From contig NC_087382.1 in NCBI RefSeq assembly GCF_963675165.1, forward strand, positions 7,054,315-7,118,314: a stretch of DNA of 64,000 bases, written 5' to 3'. Below are positions 57,952 to 64,000 of this stretch, one piece after another. Within the stretch, counting starts at the first letter, position 1, and each line of letters starts with the position of its first letter. A program made the position numbers and the translations under genes. This DNA comes from Halichondria panicea (Eukaryota; Porifera; Demospongiae; Suberitida; Halichondriidae). Below the pieces are notes generated by a model that was given only the letters and a program-made list of their open reading frames with translations, made no database searches and was not told the DNA's origin.

Positions 57952-60900
57952 ATGTCGAGAGGAAGCTCTTACAGTAAGGATTAACCTATAGTCTGTATCT
58001 GGTGATCTAGTAGATGTCTAGGCAGACGTGTAGATTTAGGTCTACACTGGAGAGAATTAGACTATTGATTCTCTCCAGTGTATTTGTACGTATATAATTA
58101 TACTCCACATAGATCACAGTTTAGAAGTATCGTTTTTCACCCCAGTCTTGTCATGTGAGCCTACTGAGTCTAACAGTCTAGGCTATGTTTGCCGCACAAT
58201 CTCAGACTGTGGGGCTGTATGTGTGTACGAATAAAGGACACAATGTGTTCGTTTATAATACTCACGGTAGATTCGATACCTTTGATTTAAGGCGACCCTC
58301 CAAATATGCAACACTCTCGATCTCTGATCTCTAAAAGTAGTGACTGCTGTGTTAACAATTATTGTTTTTATGTCACATTCTAAAAATAGAGGTCAAAACC
58401 ACCATAGTCTCGATTCCAGGCCGCTTAGTACATGTACATGTAATTTAAGCGGCTTATAATCGAGGATAGTAGAGCACCTCCAATTAGATGCGACCCTCTA
58501 AATGGAAAAACTCACACCAGGAAATCAACATAATTTTTCGTCCTCAACGACCTTTGGCTTTGTAATGGTGTTTAAAAGTGTCACCTTAAATATAAGTACG
58601 GTAATTGATTTTACAGCAGATGCACAACAGCAGCAGCTAGATGAATCTATTCAACGCGACCTATTGCTGGGATTCCGACCAAAGTCAGTGCCAGCTGTTT
58701 CTCACAACCGGTTCCTCTGGCCAAACAGAGTAAGAGGCTAGCTGGTATTATATTGCCTATAATGTATTATAAAATGTGTCTATTATCTGTGTGTTGAATT
58801 ACGTACATCATACATAAATAATTATTGTTTGCCTCGCAAAACTGTGTTGTAATTAATACACTGTGAAAGTGTTCAATCTTGCACACGTACTACAATAATT
58901 ATGCTGCACCATTACTACAATTGTAGAAAGATGTTCGTGTAAAGCTAGAATTAGGAGATGAAAAGAGAATTGTTCTTGTACCGCGACCTCTGACCTTGGA
59001 GGGATTGATCCGGCAAACTCAGAACTGTTTTCCAGGCCACAAGTACACAATGTACTTCTTCAACAGTGAGGTGCAGCACTAACACTTCACATTAAATATC
59101 ACGTACACTTGCATATAATTATGTACATCTACAATATATATGTGTCCTCTGATTCAGGATCCATGTACAATACAACTGCATGTGCATGTTACACTATCCA
59201 TGCATTTTTCTAGGTTAAAGGTCTGCGACCGTTAACAGCACAGACTGAAGTTGATTTTGCACAAGACATATTTGACTCTCAAACACGTGCTACGAGTATG
59301 AGGGTAGTACTCACTCTAGACACACCTTCACCCCCACAAGACCAGACTCCACCCTCTTTTTCTCCGGCAGCCTCCCCTCCCCCACCTCAGTCACCAGACT
59401 CACAGTCCTCAAGTCATAGTGACTCCCCTGCACTCACACCGTACCTTCTACCACCCAGAGACTACAGATTTTCCAATAGGTATAATAATTACAAAATTTT
59501 TACATTTAGCTGCTCAATATTATCACACTATTTGTCACATGGTGTATTTTTGTATTTGTATTGCTAAAAGTGCACATATATACTTCTAAAAACTCCCATT
59601 CTTCTACAGTGCAATTTTGGTCAGAATTTTATGCGTCAGATATATGTATTAATGTATTAAAGATGTATTAAAGAACTACATCTACTACATGTACATATAC
59701 AGTGTATATAATTAAAAACCTTTTGTGTATATACTATTTTAGGCTCACCTCCGTAGCTCTGGTGTATACATAATCTTTAATTTACAGATAGATATACATG
59801 ATAATTATTATAGTCAAGAGATAGCTAGTGTACATGTACAATGTAGGTGTTCCCGTGTCAAGTACAATGTACTATGCTTGCATATAATTATGTAACTACA
59901 CGTACTGTTACGTGGTCCAATTGAATAGGAAATGGATTTAGTATGCTGTACCGTATTACTAGAATATTTTACTGGTGAAAAACCTTTGCGAATGAGGCCA
60001 AAGCAAGCAGAAAATTTGACCCTTTGCAATCTAACTATTGTGTTCTGGCAAGGGTCGTGTGTCATTTACTAGTAATCATTTAGGTTTTGCGGATTTTATT
60101 GTTGCGATTTGATGCAGGTCATCGTCTGATCCGTATTCTGGCAGTGAGTTGGTTCAAGAGGGGGTTAGAGCAAGTCCTGACCCGTTCCAAACATTCCCCA
60201 GAGCCTCAGGGGATATCGGAGGAGATCCTCTACGAAGTACTTCACCGCCTCCTTGGTTCATTGCCGAGCCTCACACACCACGAGTAAAGCAGGATTTTTT
60301 GGTGAGTTTGCTGGCTATTTTCAATTATTGTGGACACATGGACTGATACATGTACGTAATTATTTAATCCATATATCATTATGCCTCTTTTCCTTTGACC
60401 GCACGGCCTGTTTTCTCGAAAGTTTTTGTTGAGGAGCAGTAACATTTAATAGCTGCAGCTTTTGTTTTGTGAGGATTCCTTGTTTGGCAATTTCAAGGAT
60501 CACTTTTGTCCTACAGCAAACATGTTGTTGACAAGCGACACTGTTAATTCTTAGACAATGTTTGCATATACAATGTACGTGTATATGTGCATACAGACAA
60601 TCGTTTACATATTGTACATAATTATCTTACCTACATGTACTAATACTATATAATTATAGTGCATAATTATGATATTATAAATTACTTATACCACGAACTG
60701 TTATTGTGTATGTATGATACATTTACATAGTGCTACTAACTGTACATGTATGTGTTAGTATTTTTCGTGACTGTTGCATGCACTTACGTCTTCTAGGATG
60801 GTGGCGCTTTTATACCTGAGACTGAAGATGGTGGTCCACCGACAGTCACTGAGCCGTTCCATCAGAGCCACTCCTCCCCTGAGCCTTCATTACGCTCTAT

Positions 60901-63692
60901 GCCCTCCACACCCTCCGAGTATACATATGACTCTAGATCACCACCAGATTCCATCAGGTGAGCATAATCATGCTACATGTATCTCGTCACATGTACATGT
61001 GATTATTCTTCATGACTGAAGTATCTATAATAATTATGTATGAGGTCCTCCCTTTCTTTACACTGTCTTATTGTTTGCAGTTTGAGCAGTGAGCTTGTGC
61101 ACAGGAATGAGCCTCATGTTCTAGACTATGAAGATGATGGTATGTACATGTAACATACATGCATGTGAGTATCGTACAGTGTACGTTATGTGTATAAGAT
61201 GTGGTACGATGCATGTGCTTGCTGCTAGTGCCAGTCTGTGGTACATGTACAATGTAATTGCAAAACTACATGCTCTTTGCATTAGATTGCTACAGTCATC
61301 TATCCGGTCCGATGGCTAGAACATTTCCACGGCAGAAGAAGAAAAAGTCATTGTCTGACAGAACAACTCCTCTTGATCAAAAATCATGTACGTCCAAGAG
61401 TTGACATTGTGCATTTTGTATTGTGTAGACGTTTGATTCTCGGGGAGTAAGTGATTCCGTATAGAGCCAGGCACGTCATTGTACGTATAAAAGATGTAGC
61501 TATGACATCGGCGTTTATGCAATGTACAGGCAACTCACCCTCGGGGCTTCGCCCTTGTTTGTGTCTGTATAATTATTTCATCAAACAGAGGATTCTCATG
61601 CTTATATTATGTATTTTATATCACGACGACCTTTTACCAAACCATACCTCGAAGGTATGTGACCGTGTAATAAAAATAATAATTATAACACGGAGGGGAC
61701 TGTATGACTTTTAATACACTATATTAATGCTTATATATATATATATACATGACTTAATTGTAACAGTATATGTACTAGCTGTACATACCACTTTTCAGAG
61801 TTGCAACGTGTTCCTTCAGTGTACAGGACCTACCCGCTGAATGACCCTAACCGTCTGAATACCAGTAGATCCAACAGAAAGACCCTTCCCAGTGCTGAGA
61901 CAGTTCTTAGCAGAGGCAACAGCTCAACAAGACTCAACGACGCTGAACTAGCACTGCAGAACTTGGCCCGGCTGAATGTATCCAGCAAAGGTGAGTTTTG
62001 AGCACTATATCTAGTACGTACAGTAGCAGTAATTATCATAGCATAATTATACCAAGGGCGTATCGACTATCGAAGGCGGGAGAGGGCATGTAATGTGAGC
62101 TTCTAACCCAACCCACATGTGCATGTAGTTTCGAGCCACACTTCTCTCCTGCACGTGATCTGATAGGCGCAGGGAGAGAGTCTGGCATTTAGAGTCTTGG
62201 TTCCGATGTACTGCCACATGGCTCCACATTACTGTAGAGGTTGGTAGTACTGGACTTTTGTTGATCATAGCTGCTAGGTCACAAATTAAGTTTTTGACAC
62301 TTTTTGGGGCGATGCTATTCTCTGTGTGGTGTGGTCACTATTTTCCTTGCCTCATCCTTGTAGTGACAGCTCCCACTAATTGGTCCAAAGGAAAGCTCCT
62401 CGGCTCGGGGGCATTTGGACAGGTCTTCCTCTGCCATGACAATGACACAGGTTTGTATGTGTTAAATGAATCATGTGTACACCAATCTTCTCACAATAGG
62501 AATTGAGATCTCTGTAAAAATTACGCTGTTTTCTGTAAATGTAGGTCGAGAATTAGCAGTAAAGATTGTGGATATCAATCACATTGACCATGCTGCCCCG
62601 TCCACTGACTCTCTTAACATGCAAAAGGTGTGTACATGTATATTTTATATGCACATGCAGCGGCACACATTTGGTTTCTTCTTCACCAATGCCTCAGGGC
62701 ATGTTTAGCTTGCTTAAAAGTATAATGATAATTATGGTAGTAAAGATTTGAAAAAAAATGTGTAGTCAGGAGAGCTCAGGGCGTCACGGACGTAATTCTC
62801 GCTCTCAAACAGTAGAGTTGGTGATTGAATTTTCAGGAAGTCTTGCAGTGATCTTAAACATGTAAAAGTGTGCGCCGGTGAATATTATTATATTTTTGTG
62901 CGAATTTGCATAAACGTCAGTTCACAAAATGGTTGCTGTTTCTCGCAGTCCTCTGCTCACTCTTGTATAGCTACATGTACCAAATAGCTAGCTCTCTTAG
63001 ACTAGTACGAGGCAAACTAATTAATAAGTTGATTAATGAACAGAGACTGCCAAGCTTGTAGTAATAATTATAAGTAAAACTAGCCATAACTCAAAAACGA
63101 AATTTTATTTTGCACGTCCACAGAAATCAACACATGCCAATTCCTCTATTGCAGGAAGTAAGGTCATTTGAGACAGAACTGCAATTGTTGAAGAACTTGA
63201 GACACGAAAGAATAGTCACTTACGATGGTACAGAGAGAGCTGATGGAAAACTTTACATCTTTATGGAGTTTATGCCTGGGGTAAGCTACGTATTAATTAC
63301 ATGTATTAAATATATAATTATTGCCGTATTGTTAGGATTAGCGTAACAATGGAGTCAATGCGCTTATAAATTCAGTACTGTTTTTCTTTTGTTCTATGCT
63401 GAAAATTGTTTTACATGTCATGTATTTGATCAACACATAAACATGCCTCATACATTGTACTTATTATTTGCTGTTTTTGTATTATATTTAGGGCTCTATT
63501 TATCAACATCTGCGGGACACTGGAGCACTCAATGAAATTTTAACCAGAAAATACACTCGGCAGATATTAGAGGGTATTACTTATCTTCATGAAAACAAAA
63601 TAGTTCATAGAGATATCAAAGGTGCCAACATTTTACGAGATTCTAATGGGAATATCAAGCTGGCAGATTTCGGAGCTTCTAAAAGATTACAG
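57952..63692 (+). CDS. MEKK2/3-type MAP kinase kinase kinase (3' part beyond window)
   Basis: Exons are 57952-57973, 58617-58729, 58927-59070, 59214-59479, 60118-60301, 60797-60957, 61081-61139, 61286-61387, about 61801-61990, 62364-62450, 62545-62627, 63155-63280 and 63492-63692. Exons 3-4 form a PB1 domain ([20 protein letters not shown] ... SMRVVLTLD). A Ser/Pro-rich linker follows. The kinase begins [20 protein letters not shown], with ELAVKIV (ATP-binding Lys), [33 protein letters not shown] (catalytic Asp) and [11 protein letters not shown] (DFG). The order and motifs are those of MAP3K2/MAP3K3, which activate MKK5-ERK5, JNK and p38 (known). The activation loop and C-lobe lie beyond the right edge. 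All phases join except exon 8 to 9, where the obvious splice would create TAG; a different acceptor or donor must be used. Confidence 0.93.
58266..58604. mobile_element. Family F element, internally deleted, in MAP3K intron 1
   Basis: GCGACCCTCCAAATATGCAA and GATGCGACCCTCTAAATGG are the inverse of the 41424 and 46466 copies. The centre holds CTCGATTCCAGGCCGCTTAG, then a hairpin TACATGTACATGTA, then AAGCGGCTTATAATCGAG. It ends about 12 bp upstream of the exon 2 acceptor (58616). Confidence 0.75.
59480..59948. other. MAP3K intron 4, unique part
   Basis: AT-rich with ACATGTACAT palindromes. No exon signal was seen. Confidence 0.4.
59949..60113. mobile_element. MITE family G, 3' truncated, at the MAP3K exon 5 acceptor
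   Basis: TACCGTATTACTAGAATATT, then GGTGAAAAACCTTTGCGAAT, as at 27106-27322. Similarity runs to GTTGCGATTTGAT (60102-60114), immediately before the GCAG of the acceptor at 60114-60117. Confidence 0.75.
61388..61800. other. MAP3K intron 8
   Basis: No further exon was found. It contains a (TA)n run at about 61732-61748 and a short 87-codon open frame (61451-61714) without family resemblance. Confidence 0.4.
61991..62363. other. MAP3K intron 9
   Basis: Non-coding, with good GTGAGT donor and TTGTAG acceptor. No repeat was recognised. Confidence 0.45.
62628..63154. other. MAP3K intron 11 with MITE B-like fragment
   Basis: The fragment from about 62930 to 63125 carries CTCTGCTCACTCTTG and AACTAGCCATAACTCAAAAA phrases of the family B type. 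It reaches to within about 30 bp of the exon 12 acceptor at 63154. Confidence 0.5.
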
Positions 63693-64000
63693 GTACGCTG
63701 TTCGTGAACATGAATGTTGCTGCCGTATATTTCTGAAATTACATGAGATTGTCATGATAATTAACATTCACATGCATACATGTACGTGCATGTGTGCATG
63801 TACAGGTTAATCAATGCCGTCTAGTCTCTCTGAAACTTTCCTTTCGACAAAACTACAACAATTGACTGAATAGATGTATGTTCATTGTACATCATGCAAT
63901 CATATGTACGCATACGTATGATCAAAAGAAATTCAATATCGATCATACTTTAAACCACCCTGGGTGAAAATAGTTATCAGAATTGTTCGACGTACAGTAC

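Overview
The window reads as animal nuclear DNA with sponge-like character, most probably a demosponge such as Amphimedon (inference). It is AT-rich. Its genes are split by many short introns (often 50-100 bp), sit close together in divergent or convergent pairs, and are surrounded by many small non-autonomous DNA transposons (MITEs). No operon, CRISPR array, rRNA or tRNA gene was seen. The long single-frame open stretches are rare, so genes were rebuilt exon by exon from splice sites, codon phase and family resemblance.

Layout. 1-2362: minus-strand, broken Helitron replication-protein remnant, next to a minisatellite (2441-2975). 3981-5130: a near-perfect 1.15-kb palindromic element. 5205-9860 (+): a small unrecognised four-exon gene (113 codons) whose last intron carries a dead LINE-type retroelement and a GATTAC-type minisatellite. 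9910-40438 (-): a nephrocystin-3 (NPHP3) homologue of about 1,330 residues in at least 37 exons. Its phases chain correctly from the start codon to the exon at 19252, and one short exon is still unplaced between 19252 and 11859. Its long introns are packed with MITEs. 40664-44081 (+): aldose 1-epimerase with a signal peptide. 44676-46037 (-): syntaxin-17. 46201-48508 (+): Sec61 beta. 48737-51911 (-): a CD225/dispanin (IFITM superfamily) membrane protein. 52805-57728 (-): FAM126/hyccin. 57952 to the right edge (+): a MEKK2/3-type MAP3K, cut inside the kinase domain.

Organisation. Three head-to-head pairs are separated by only about 160-225 bp between start codons: NPHP3/epimerase, syntaxin-17/Sec61 beta and FAM126/MAP3K. 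Each gap is a likely bidirectional promoter. Epimerase/syntaxin-17, Sec61 beta/CD225 and the small gene/NPHP3 converge. Several products act at membranes (ER translocon, autophagosome SNARE, PI4-kinase adaptor, CD225 protein), and NPHP3 is a ciliary-base protein. This looks like housekeeping gene packing rather than one pathway.

Mobile DNA. At least ten MITE families occur, several in multiple copies. Two families have 9-bp target duplications (MULE-like, inferred), and one nested insertion is proven by an empty paralogous site. Two other families carry NRF1-type TGCGCATGCGCA motifs. Some copies lie within a dozen bases of host splice sites.
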